This document shows positions 47,583-56,045 of a DNA stretch of 64,000 nt, in pieces. The position numbers were made by a program, and so were the translations under genes. Position 1 is the first letter of the stretch. Every line of letters starts with the position of its first letter. Origin of the DNA: Fidelibacterota bacterium. Its GTDB lineage: Bacteria; Fidelibacterota; Marinisomatia; SCGC-AAA003-L08; GCA-2689995. The stretch is taken from the NCBI GenBank assembly GCA_002689995.1, contig NZIV01000011.1:91372-155371 (forward strand), given 5' to 3'. A model generated the notes under the pieces. It was not told where the DNA came from. It made no database searches and worked only from the letters and a program-made list of their open reading frames with translations.

Positions 47583-48362
47583 ATGAAAAGATTTGTAAAT
47601 ATATCATTGGTTATTTTATTCTGTATATCATGTGGAAATAAAACCGACTTATTGGATGAAAATATTTCAGAAAAATTTAATCTTGGGATGAAATATTTTG
47701 AAAAAGAAAAATATTTAAAAGCTGAAAGTGAATTCAACTTTTTGATTTTGAGTAATCCTGGATCCAAGTTAGCATTAGAAGCACAATATTATATGGCTGA
47801 ATCTATGTTTAAGCAAGAGAAGTATGAAGAATCAATAGTCGAATATGATAGATATTCTAGATTTTCTGATGATTTAAAAAAAATTGAACATGCAGGGTTT
47901 AGATCTTGTGAAGCTTCTTTTCTAATATCTAATGAATATTTACATGATCAAGGAGCTTCTGCTGAATTAATGGACAAACTTCAGATATTTATTGAAAAAT
48001 ATCCAAAAAGTGATTTTAATCTTGAAATAGAAGTTTTTTTTAAGGAAATTCGCTCAAGACTTGCGAAAAAAGAATATGAGGCTGGAAGATTATATTTAAA
48101 GCTTGAAGAATATGAAGCAGCCTTAATTTATTTTAATGATGTAATTTCTCTTTATTACGATACTAAATATGCAGATTGGGCAAGGGTTGAAATTATTTTT
48201 ACTTATTTGTTACAACAAAATCCAGAAAAAGCGAAGTCTAAATTAGCGTTATATTCTAATAAATTTATTAAAATTAAAAACTATGAAATAGCCTTAAAAT
48301 TAATAGATGAAATCCAAGAAGGTAGCTTAACATTATCTAGTTTTATCCGACTTTACAAGTGA
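47583..48362 (+). CDS. BamD-like TPR lipoprotein
   Basis: A 259-residue lipoprotein (MKRFVNISLVILFCISC, lipidated Cys17). TPR helices match the BamD/YfiO pattern: YFEKEKYLKAESEFNFLI, then NPGSKLALEAQYYMAES and KYPKSDFNLEIEV. BamD is the essential TPR partner of BamA in outer-membrane protein assembly. No bamA is in the window. Other TPR lipoproteins share this shape, so bamD is likely but not certain. It overlaps nadD by GTGA. Confidence 0.8.
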   Translation: MKRFVNISLVILFCISCGNKTDLLDENISEKFNLGMKYFEKEKYLKAESEFNFLILSNPGSKLALEAQYYMAESMFKQEKYEESIVEYDRYSRFSDDLKKIEHAGFRSCEASFLISNEYLHDQGASAELMDKLQIFIEKYPKSDFNLEIEVFFKEIRSRLAKKEYEAGRLYLKLEEYEAALIYFNDVISLYYDTKYADWARVEIIFTYLLQQNPEKAKSKLALYSNKFIKIKNYEIALKLIDEIQEGSLTLSSFIRLYK

Positions 48363-48928
48363 AAATATATTTTTTAGGAGGAAGTTTTGATCCTCCTCAT
48401 TTAGGTCATCTACGTATAGCAGAGTATTTTTCAAAAAAATGTGATTTATTTCTTTTTATACCAGCTAAAAAATCACCCTTTAAAAGATATAATCCTATAG
48501 CATCAAGCTTGCAACGATTACATATGCTAGCATTGTTAACAGAGAAAGTAAAAAAATCTAAGATTGAAACTTTTGAGTTGGATGGTACTAGTCCTAGTTA
48601 TACCTACCTTACAATCAAATATATAAAAAAAAAATATTCATCTAATGATTTAAATATGATTATTGGGAAAGACAACTTGAATGGATTGAATAAGTGGAAG
48701 AATTTTAAATTCATTACTCAAAATTGTAATATTATATGTGTAAATAGAAATATAAAAGAATCAGATAGTTTATTTTATCCAAAAAATATTTCTTTTGTTG
48801 ATTTTGATGAGAATGTATCTTCTTCTATGATTAAAGACTTATTAAAAAGTAGTCAATATTTGAAAATAAAAAAAATGATTGACAAAAATGTGTTTGATTA
48901 TATAAAAGATAATAATTTGTATAAATGA
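48359..48928 (+). CDS. nadD: Nicotinate-nucleotide adenylyltransferase
   Basis: A 189-residue NMN/NaMN adenylyltransferase of NAD synthesis. GGSFDPPHLGHLRIAE (about 6-21) holds the HxGH nucleotide site. FIPAKKSPFKR, IIGKDNLNGLNKW and the C-terminal SSSMIKDLL (a variant of the ISSTxIR motif) complete it. It begins at GTG 48359 overlapping the bamD stop. A 106-base gap follows before ftsE. Confidence 0.93.
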   Translation: MKIYFLGGSFDPPHLGHLRIAEYFSKKCDLFLFIPAKKSPFKRYNPIASSLQRLHMLALLTEKVKKSKIETFELDGTSPSYTYLTIKYIKKKYSSNDLNMIIGKDNLNGLNKWKNFKFITQNCNIICVNRNIKESDSLFYPKNISFVDFDENVSSSMIKDLLKSSQYLKIKKMIDKNVFDYIKDNNLYK

Positions 48929-49034
48929 AATTACTCTTTTTATTTTAATGTTTTTTAATTAAAATCTATATTTAAAGGATAATTTCTTTATTTTTACTAT
49001 TCATAGTTATAATTAACACTTCCTAACTTTTGAT

Positions 49035-49688
49035 ATGATACACTTCGATAATATTACCGCAAATTATTCCTCTAATTTAGGAATTAAAGATTTTTCTTTA
49101 AGAATAGAAAAAGGTGAAATGATTTTTTTAATTGGCTCCTCCGGTGCTGGTAAATCTACAATTTTAAAGTGTTTGTATGGAGATATCCAGATTCAGAAGG
49201 GGGTCATAACATTAGAAGGATTAAATATATCTAAATTAAGTGAAAGACAAATTCAAAAGTTAAGACGAAAAATTGGTGTTATTTTTCAAGATTATAGATT
49301 AATTGAACATAGAACTGTTTTTGATAATATAGCCCTTCCATTAAGAATTAATAAAAATTCAAATAAAATAGTTCAACAGAGAACTAAAGAAATCTTGCAA
49401 GAAATAGGTATTCCCCATTTATCTGAAAGATTCCCTTCAGAATTAAGTAGTGGAGAGCAGCAGTGCGTTAGTATTTGTAGAGCTTTAGTAAAAAAACCAT
49501 TAATGATTTTAGCAGATGAACCAACTGGAAATTTGGATCCTCAAACCTCAATTGAGATTTTGAAAATATTAGATCGTATTTCAAAACAGGGAATTACGGT
49601 TTTAATGTCAACCCACAATCATTCTTTGATTGAAGATACTAATAAAACTATCGTTTATTTGAAAGATGGTGCCAGGATTTTAAAATGA
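49035..49688 (+). CDS. ftsE: Cell-division ABC-type ATPase FtsE
   Basis: A 217-residue ATPase that with FtsX controls septal peptidoglycan hydrolases. Walker A is GSSGAGKST (usual FtsE: GHSGAGKST). The Q-loop is VIFQDYRLIEHRTVFDNIALPL, characteristic of FtsE. Walker B is LMILADEPTGNLDP. The signature reads LSSGEQQCVSICRAL instead of the usual LSGGEQQRVGIARA, an uncommon combination. ftsX follows with an ATGA overlap, supporting the call. Confidence 0.93.
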   Translation: MIHFDNITANYSSNLGIKDFSLRIEKGEMIFLIGSSGAGKSTILKCLYGDIQIQKGVITLEGLNISKLSERQIQKLRRKIGVIFQDYRLIEHRTVFDNIALPLRINKNSNKIVQQRTKEILQEIGIPHLSERFPSELSSGEQQCVSICRALVKKPLMILADEPTGNLDPQTSIEILKILDRISKQGITVLMSTHNHSLIEDTNKTIVYLKDGARILK

Positions 49689-50560
49689 TGTCTACATTTT
49701 TTTATTTAATAGGTGAAAGCCTAAGGGGATTATGGCAAACGCGAACTCAATCTTTTACATCCATATTAATGAATATGTTTTCAATTACATTATTAGTATT
49801 AGGATTTTTTGTTTATATTAATTTTAATAAATATTTTGATGAATTAAAAACTTCTTATCAAATTGAAGTATTTTTTGAAACAACATCTGATAGTATTGAA
49901 TGTCAAGATTCATTTAATCAAATTTATTCTCTGCCCTATATTAAAGAAGGAGTATTTATCTCAAAAAATGAAGCTTCAAGAATTTTTAATTATCAGTTCG
50001 GACAAAATATTAACTATTTATTTGGAGTCAACCCTTTGCCATGTAGTGGAAGATATGACGTGTTAGAGGCCTATAGAAATATTAAGGGTATGAACAAAAT
50101 AAAAGATAAAATTTCCATATTACCTAAAGTAGAAGATGTTCATTACCCTTCAAACTTTATAATAAAATTTGATAATCTTTCTTCAGATTTGATTGCTGGA
50201 TTTATAATTAGTGGATTAATTTTTCTATTAATATCAATTTTTATCGTATCAAATACCATTCGTTTAGTAATATTTGCTAGAAAAGCTCAGATTGAATTAT
50301 TGGTTTTATTGGGAGCTTCAAATTTATTTATTCGAATACCATTTATTTATGAAGGGATGTTTCAAGGAATAATTGGTGGAGTTTTGTCTGGAGGTATAAC
50401 TATTCTAATAAAATCGTTGTTTAATTATTTGTTTTATCCTTTTGTAGACTTACAATCAATTGGAAACCTTAAATTATTTTTTTTCTGCATATTATTAGGT
50501 CTTTTATTTGGATTAATTGGTAGCTTAATTGGTGTGGGTAGATATTTAGAAAAGAGATAA
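49685..50560 (+). CDS. ftsX: Cell-division protein FtsX
   Basis: A 291-residue MacB/FtsX-type protein. An N-terminal membrane helix (FTSILMNMFSITLLVLGFFVYI) precedes a periplasmic domain (about 45-160) and three C-terminal helices, with FARKAQIELLVLLGAS the conserved cytoplasmic block. Only GRYDVLEAYRNI and the short loops distinguish it from other FtsX homologues. It is coupled to ftsE. No amidase activator gene is adjacent. Confidence 0.92.
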   Translation: MMSTFFYLIGESLRGLWQTRTQSFTSILMNMFSITLLVLGFFVYINFNKYFDELKTSYQIEVFFETTSDSIECQDSFNQIYSLPYIKEGVFISKNEASRIFNYQFGQNINYLFGVNPLPCSGRYDVLEAYRNIKGMNKIKDKISILPKVEDVHYPSNFIIKFDNLSSDLIAGFIISGLIFLLISIFIVSNTIRLVIFARKAQIELLVLLGASNLFIRIPFIYEGMFQGIIGGVLSGGITILIKSLFNYLFYPFVDLQSIGNLKLFFFCILLGLLFGLIGSLIGVGRYLEKR

Positions 50561-50662
50561 TAATCCGTTTTAATTTTAATAAACAATATCTTAAATTGTA
50601 TGCTATTGAAAATAACAATCTTAGAGTTAATTTGACTTTAAAACAATTTGTATTTAATTTTT

Positions 50663-52783
50663 ATGTTTAGACAATTTTTATACCTGATAATATTTATTAG
50701 TAGTTCTTTTTTAATTGCTAGTGCATTGGTCGGTCGAATACATTCAACAAGTGGTGATGTTTTAATTTATTCTAGTACTAAGGCTAATTCTATAAGAAAA
50801 GCAATTATAGGTCGTGGTATATATGAAGGAGATAGAATTACTACCGGAGAGAATGGCATTTCTCAAATTATTTATGATAATGACCATGCTTTTATTAGAA
50901 TTGAGCCAAATTCTAAAGTAAAATTTAGTTCTGCAGGTTATTCAGATATTATTGATTTAATATCAGGTCAATTATATTGTCAAAAAGCTACTAATGATAA
51001 ATTTCTTAAAATATTTACCTCTATAGGTCAATATAATACACAAAACAGTCGCTTTTGGCTTTCTTCAAATTTAAATAAATTAGATGAAATTTTAATCCAT
51101 ACTGGTAAGGTTGATTTAAATAATCAATATAGCTTGAGTGATATTCAAGTGAATAAAGGTGAGGCTGCACTTTCTAAAACAAATGGTGAAGTCTACGTTG
51201 GTTCATATAAAAGTATAAAATTAGAAAATTTAAAAAAGAAGACGGAAATAATTGAAAACTTCATAGAGCCAGTAATTCTCAAGAAGGATATCCCTAAGAT
51301 AAATATTTCTGATTTAATTCCACAATATCAATCCCAGTCTCAGATACTTTCAAAAAATATACAAAGCTTTAGAAATTATCGCTTCCAATTTGGTAGTCTA
51401 TCGTCAGGTGAAAGTTATTTTCAAATAATACCATATTTTCATCAGTTTAATTTTAAAGTTGGAATTTCACTTCCATTAGTTTTTGTTGATAATGAATTTA
51501 GGAAAACTGATTATGATGATATTTTTGATTATTTTGATAAAATTAACTATTTAGATTACTTTAATGAAAATAGTCGATACGAAATTCATTTAGGGAAAAT
51601 ACAAAATAAAACGTGGGGACCTGGAGGATTATTATATAATTATAGAAATACTCAAAATTATCTAAATAAAGTAAGAACAGGGGTTGATTTTACGAAATAT
51701 TTTGGACATAAATTTTTAAATTTCAATGTTTTTATATCTAGTCTTAGGGATTTTTTTGAAGGTGGTGGTGGTCTTTTAGGTTTTAGAACAGAAATGTTTT
51801 TAACAGACAGTTTTCCGCTTAAAATTGGAGTAGGATTATTAGCAGATTATAATAATTACTCTGAATTTTCTGAGCTCCAAGATTTTGATACAAGGTCAAT
51901 TACTGCAACGCTATTTGATTTAAATTACAAATTAATTTCTGGGATAAATAATTATGTTGATATTTATTTTGAGTATGATGAAATTTATTATAATGAGGAT
52001 ATAATTTTCACAAGTCCAGGTAAAGATATTATTCAAAAACCTGGTGCATCAAATTGGATATTAGGCACGGAGATTAAAAGAGGCTCACTAATAGGTAACA
52101 TTAGTCTCATATTATCGTCTAAAACTATGAATAGTCAGTTTTTTAATTCTTTGTATGATTTAGAAAAAGCCAGATATATTGCAATCCCAAGTGATTCAAT
52201 AATTAATGTTAACTCTCGACTAAATGATTTGAATAATTATAGTTTAAATAATAATATTGATGAACAGGATGAGACATTGCAGCAATATTTAATTCCTAAA
52301 GATGTATATGCTGTATACTCTAATAGATTAAATTATTATGATACTCCAGGGGTAAGATTTTCTGTAAAAAGATTTTTTGGTAATTATGGTTATTTTAAAT
52401 TTGGTTACGATTTAAAAATAGAAAAGAGAGATAGTCAGTATTTTACGATTTATGATAGTGAAACCTTGACAGATGAAGAGAGGATTAATTTTGAGTATAC
52501 GCCTAAAAAATATCATAGTTTGGAAATAAATGCAGTATTAGGTGATAAAGTGATTAATGGAATTTCTGGGTTAGAGTTCTTTTATCTACAATATAATGCT
52601 CCATCATTTTTTAGTTATTCAGACGTATCAACTAGCGCAGAGATGGGATTTAATATTAGTTTAAGACCAATGCAATTTATGCGATTAATAATTGAAAATA
52701 AAATGATTCATTTCGATTATAATTATGATGGTGTAATAGATAAAGCCAATAATTTAAACTTTGAATTAAAATTTTCTTTATAA
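50663..52783 (+). CDS. FecR-domain protein with C-terminal outer-membrane beta-barrel
   Basis: A 706-residue protein. I choose ATG 50663 (MFRQFLYLIIFISSSFLIASA), which opens on a signal peptide; a TTG 15 bases earlier is in frame. Residues about 25-160 form a FecR-like domain: TSGDVLIYSSTKAN, IYEGDRITTGENGISQIIYDNDHAFIRIEPNSKVKFS (fragments). A proline-rich linker with PQYQSQSQ leads to ~480 residues of alternating strands (YRFQFGSLSSGES, GIEFFYLQYNAPS-like), ending in FELKFSL as barrels do. The role is unknown. FecR domains bind peptidoglycan-like or regulatory partners in other proteins. Confidence 0.72.
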   Translation: MFRQFLYLIIFISSSFLIASALVGRIHSTSGDVLIYSSTKANSIRKAIIGRGIYEGDRITTGENGISQIIYDNDHAFIRIEPNSKVKFSSAGYSDIIDLISGQLYCQKATNDKFLKIFTSIGQYNTQNSRFWLSSNLNKLDEILIHTGKVDLNNQYSLSDIQVNKGEAALSKTNGEVYVGSYKSIKLENLKKKTEIIENFIEPVILKKDIPKINISDLIPQYQSQSQILSKNIQSFRNYRFQFGSLSSGESYFQIIPYFHQFNFKVGISLPLVFVDNEFRKTDYDDIFDYFDKINYLDYFNENSRYEIHLGKIQNKTWGPGGLLYNYRNTQNYLNKVRTGVDFTKYFGHKFLNFNVFISSLRDFFEGGGGLLGFRTEMFLTDSFPLKIGVGLLADYNNYSEFSELQDFDTRSITATLFDLNYKLISGINNYVDIYFEYDEIYYNEDIIFTSPGKDIIQKPGASNWILGTEIKRGSLIGNISLILSSKTMNSQFFNSLYDLEKARYIAIPSDSIINVNSRLNDLNNYSLNNNIDEQDETLQQYLIPKDVYAVYSNRLNYYDTPGVRFSVKRFFGNYGYFKFGYDLKIEKRDSQYFTIYDSETLTDEERINFEYTPKKYHSLEINAVLGDKVINGISGLEFFYLQYNAPSFFSYSDVSTSAEMGFNISLRPMQFMRLIIENKMIHFDYNYDGVIDKANNLNFELKFSL

Positions 52784-52930
52784 ATGAATAAAAATCAATT
52801 AAAAGAAATACTGAAGTTTGATGTAGGCGGTAAAGGTTTTAAATGGGCAGCATATACTTCACTTTTTTGTTCAGGTATACTAGTGTTATTTGGTACTTAT
52901 TTCATAATTAACTTTTTAAATGAGTTTTAA
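52784..52930 (+). CDS. Small single-pass membrane protein
   Basis: A 48-residue ORF starting at the ATG directly after the previous stop (TAAATG) and ending at 52930, overlapping the next small gene by 11 bases. A charged N-terminus (MNKNQLKEILKFDVGGKGFK) precedes one strong transmembrane helix (WAAYTSLFCSGILVLFGTYF). No family is recognised. The tight overlaps on both sides and the clean amphipathic-then-hydrophobic design support a real gene. Confidence 0.5.
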   Translation: MNKNQLKEILKFDVGGKGFKWAAYTSLFCSGILVLFGTYFIINFLNEF

Positions 52931-53114
52931 AGTATTTTCATCAATCCTTACTGGAATGTGTTTAGTTGGGATGTCATTAGGGTATGTTTTGGGTTATTAT
53001 TTGCACAACGTCTTTGAATCAAATTATGGGGCTTATTTAGGAGCTCCGATGCTTGGTATTGGTTCTGGATTAATATTGTTTGGTGCATTATTTAATAAGC
53101 ATTATAAAACTTAA
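52920..53114 (+). CDS. Small two-helix membrane protein, AtpZ/AtpI-like shape
   Basis: A 64-residue protein with two hydrophobic helices: SSILTGMCLVGMSLGYVLGYYL and GAPMLGIGSGLILFGALF (described by ends). A short loop FESNYGAYL joins them. The LGYxLGYxL...helix-loop-helix pattern recalls AtpZ/AtpI proteins, but the match is short and no ATP-synthase gene is nearby. It overlaps the preceding 48-residue gene and ends 62 bases before the SRP RNA. Confidence 0.5.
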   Translation: MSFKVFSSILTGMCLVGMSLGYVLGYYLHNVFESNYGAYLGAPMLGIGSGLILFGALFNKHYKT

Positions 53115-53176
53115 TTTTATCATCATACTAAACAATCTTAAATTTAACTCCATAGATTTTTTATAATAACTTTAAT

Positions 53177-53446
53177 TTCGTGCTAGGCGGGGAGCTAGTG
53201 GTTCCCTGTAACCTGAAATCCACTTTATGCAGGGTCAAATGCCGTAGGAAGGGTTTTGCTGAATTACAATTTTTTTATAAGCGGTGTTGACCTTATCAGC
53301 TTTACGCAATATATGGTAGTTAAACCCCGTCAGATTCGGAAGGAAGCAGCGGTAGATTATTTGTATATGTGCCGTGAAATCCTGATAAATAGCTGGCTAT
53401 CTTTAGATTGGACTAAACAGAAAGCTCAACCTACGGTGCACGAAGG
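53177..53446 (+). ncRNA. ffs: Signal recognition particle RNA, large bacterial (Alu-containing) type
   Basis: About 270 bases closely resembling Bacillus scRNA. The 5' end TTCGTGC (53177-53183) pairs with GCACGAA (53438-53444), closing the molecule. The 5' Alu domain has GCTAGGCGGGGAGCTAG and the CCTGTAACCTG loop motif. The S-domain helix 8 carries the near-invariant GTCAG-TTCGGAAGGAAGCAGC region (53329-53350) with its GGAA tetraloop, where Ffh binds. GCGGTGTTGACC lies at 53281 as in Bacillus. dnaX starts 12 bases after the 3' end. Exact termini are uncertain by a few bases. Confidence 0.93.
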
Positions 53447-53458
53447 CTTAATATTAGC

Positions 53459-55126
53459 ATGAGTTATCAAGTTTTATCTCGAAAATGGAGACCTCAATTA
53501 TTTGAAGATGTTATTGGTCAAACCCATATTACAAGAACTTTACAAAATGCTATTTTAAAAGAAAGAGTAGCACATGGATTCCTTTTTTGTGGAGTACGTG
53601 GTGTAGGAAAAACTACTACTGCAAGAATTTTTTCTAAAGCGTTAAATTGTGTTAACATAAATAAAAATAATCCATGTAATTCATGTAATAATTGTAAAGA
53701 TATAACAATTGGAAGAAGTTTAGATGTTTTAGAAATTGATGGTGCATCTAATCGTGGAATTGATGAAATAAGAGAATTAAGAGAGGCGGTAAAATATCCT
53801 CCTGCAAATGGAAAATTCAGAATCTATATTATAGATGAAGTACATATGTTGACAACTCATGCATTTAATGCTTTATTAAAAACTTTAGAAGAGCCTCCAG
53901 CTCATGTCAAATTTATTTTAGCGACAACTGATCCTCAAAAATTACCTCAAACAATTTTATCCCGAACTTTAAGATTTGAATTTAAGAGAGTTCAATTACC
54001 ATTACTTAAAGATTATATAAAAAAAATCCTTAACAAAGAAGATATAGAATATGATGTTGAAAGTATAATCCAGATTGCCAAGAAAGGTGATGGAAGCGTA
54101 AGAGATTCGTTGAGTATTTTAGACCAGGCAATTGCTTATACAGGTGGAAGCTTGCAAATCGATAAAGTTCAGGAAATTCTTGGAATGATAAGTGAAAGTC
54201 TTTACTGTAGTATTTTAACAGATATAATCACAAAAAATAAACAATTAATTGTTTCAGTACATAAAGCATTAAATGCAGGTGTTTCACTTCCAGATTTTAT
54301 AATTGGTTTTAATCACTATTTAAATCAAGTAATGCTATTGAAAAGTGGGGTAGAAATAGAATTAGAGTTAGCTGAAGAAACTGTAAGTATGGTAAATGAG
54401 TATGAAAATTTAAAAGTTTTAGATTTATTAAGAATAATAGAAATTACTCAAAATTTTGAATCAGGATTAAGATATATGAACTATCCGCAATTAAATTTAG
54501 ATTCAATGTTGATAAAATTGTTATCAATGGATTCAACAATCACAATTTCAGAAGTTTTAGAAGGGCAAGTTAAAAACATACCACTAAGTCCATTCTCTAG
54601 TATAAAAGCTAATACTGAGTTTACCACTTCAATTATTAAAAAAAAACAAGTTAAAATAATTAATAAAACAAAAGTTGCAGAATCGGAAAAACCAATCTCT
54701 GATGATTTAAATGCAGATATTGTATCTTCTAAAATTAAAAATTCAGAAATTAATCATAAATTAGATTTAAACTTTTTTATAAGAAATTGGGGTGATTTTT
54801 TAGACCAAGTTGAGGCTGAACATCCTAAATTTTTAACATATTTGTCTGAAATAAATTTAAAATCATTTGAAAATGATAAACTTACTATTGAGATTAATGC
54901 TGAAGATAGGTTTAATGCAAAAGGAATAAAAAAAAATCAGACAGATTTAGAAAGAATATTTAAAGAATATTCAGGTGAAGAAATAAAGTTGATACTTGAA
55001 ATTAAAAATGAAAAAATGAAAAAACTAAGTGTAAGTGAAATAAAAGAACCAGATAGAGGAATGGAGGGACATCCTTTATTTGAAACAATTATGGATACTT
55101 TCGATGGAGAAATAATTAGGAGTTAA
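53459..55126 (+). CDS. dnaX: DNA polymerase III subunit gamma/tau
   Basis: A 555-residue clamp-loader ATPase. Walker A is GVRGVGKTT (about 39-47). The zinc module is CVNINKNNPCNSCNNC. Walker B is IIDEVHMLT. The sensor region reads ILSRTLRFEF where most homologues have SRC, a Cys-to-Thr change at the arginine-finger motif with the Arg kept. The C-terminal ~170 residues (from about 375) are the variable tau region. No slippery A AAA AAG shift site was noticed. Gene order ffs-dnaX-ybaB-recR matches Bacillus. Confidence 0.95.
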   Translation: MSYQVLSRKWRPQLFEDVIGQTHITRTLQNAILKERVAHGFLFCGVRGVGKTTTARIFSKALNCVNINKNNPCNSCNNCKDITIGRSLDVLEIDGASNRGIDEIRELREAVKYPPANGKFRIYIIDEVHMLTTHAFNALLKTLEEPPAHVKFILATTDPQKLPQTILSRTLRFEFKRVQLPLLKDYIKKILNKEDIEYDVESIIQIAKKGDGSVRDSLSILDQAIAYTGGSLQIDKVQEILGMISESLYCSILTDIITKNKQLIVSVHKALNAGVSLPDFIIGFNHYLNQVMLLKSGVEIELELAEETVSMVNEYENLKVLDLLRIIEITQNFESGLRYMNYPQLNLDSMLIKLLSMDSTITISEVLEGQVKNIPLSPFSSIKANTEFTTSIIKKKQVKIINKTKVAESEKPISDDLNADIVSSKIKNSEINHKLDLNFFIRNWGDFLDQVEAEHPKFLTYLSEINLKSFENDKLTIEINAEDRFNAKGIKKNQTDLERIFKEYSGEEIKLILEIKNEKMKKLSVSEIKEPDRGMEGHPLFETIMDTFDGEIIRS

Positions 55127-55128
55127 AT

Positions 55129-55455
55129 ATGTTTCCAAAAGGTGGAATGGGTAAGATGATGAAGCAGGCGCAAGAATTGCAGGCTAAGATGGCAAAGGCT
55201 CAAGGAGAGTTGGGAGATATCCATGTTGAAGCAAATTCTGGCGGTGGAATGGTTAAAGTAAGTGCAAATGGTAATAAAGAAATTACTTCAGTAAAAATAA
55301 ATCCTGAAGTATTAGAGGAAGATATTGATTTATTAGAAGATTTAGTTCTTGCTGCGACAAACCAAGCATTAATTAAAGCTTCAGAAGCAGCTGAAGATAA
55401 AATGCAATCTATAACTGGTGGCTTAATGGGAAACTTTAAAATCCCTGGAATGTAA
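55129..55455 (+). CDS. YbaB/EbfC nucleoid-associated protein
   Basis: A 108-residue DNA-binding protein. GGMGKMMKQAQELQAKMAKAQ forms the N-terminal helix, and GGGMVKVSANGNKEITSVKI is the strand region typical of YbaB. The C-terminal LMGNFKIPGM matches the family. It sits between dnaX (2-base gap) and recR (TAATG), its usual neighbours. Confidence 0.95.
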   Translation: MFPKGGMGKMMKQAQELQAKMAKAQGELGDIHVEANSGGGMVKVSANGNKEITSVKINPEVLEEDIDLLEDLVLAATNQALIKASEAAEDKMQSITGGLMGNFKIPGM

Positions 55456-56045
55456 TGCTACCTGAATCTTTAGAACAAGTAATAGAAGGATTTAGGCAAT
55501 TCCCTGGAATTGGTCAGAAAACTGCACGTAGACTTGCATTTTTTGCCTTAAATACGAATGAATCTGCAATCAAAACTTTTGCACAATCTTTATTTAATTT
55601 GACTGAAAAAATTAAAAAATGTGAAAAGTGTTTTAATATTACAGAAAAAAAAATATGTGCAATATGTCTAGATGAGTCTAGGGATAAGTGTATTCTTTGT
55701 ATAGTTGAAACTTCATCTGATATTTCATTAATTGAACAGACTGGATTTAAGGGCTATTATCATGTTTTGGGAGGTCTTTTATCTCCTTTGGATGGTATTG
55801 GGCCAGATGATTTAAATATCAATTCTTTATTAAAGAAAACAGAAGCTTTAAATGAAATTGTAATTGCAACTAATCCAAGTGTTGAAGGTGAGACAACTGC
55901 ATTATATATTGTTGATCAATTAAAGACATTAGATGTTAGAGTTTCTAGATTGGCGCGTGGACTTCCTTCTGGCGGTAATTTAGAATATATAGATGAACTA
56001 ACTTTATTGCGTTCTATGTCAGAAAGGGTAGAAATTACACTCTAA
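55455..56045 (+). CDS. recR: Recombination protein RecR
   Basis: A 196-residue RecFOR-pathway protein. The N-terminal helix-hairpin-helix contains FPGIGQKTARRLAF. The C4 zinc finger is CEKC...C-x2-C-type (CEKCFNIT, CAIC, and CILC further on). The Toprim domain has YHVLGGLLSPLDGIGPDDL and ATNPSVEGETTALYI, and the SRLARGLPSGGNLEYID segment ends it. All hallmarks are intact. Confidence 0.96.
   Translation: MLPESLEQVIEGFRQFPGIGQKTARRLAFFALNTNESAIKTFAQSLFNLTEKIKKCEKCFNITEKKICAICLDESRDKCILCIVETSSDISLIEQTGFKGYYHVLGGLLSPLDGIGPDDLNINSLLKKTEALNEIVIATNPSVEGETTALYIVDQLKTLDVRVSRLARGLPSGGNLEYIDELTLLRSMSERVEITL

Noticed and set aside
48942..48965. ATTTTAAT/ATTAAAAT inverted repeat after nadD as a terminator
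   Set aside because: The stem is purely A-T with an 8-base loop and has no following T run, so stability is too low to call.
53256..53462. 68-codon open frame on + between the small membrane genes and dnaX
   Set aside because: It lies inside the SRP RNA and includes the conserved Ffh-binding helix; the encoded peptide has no family features.
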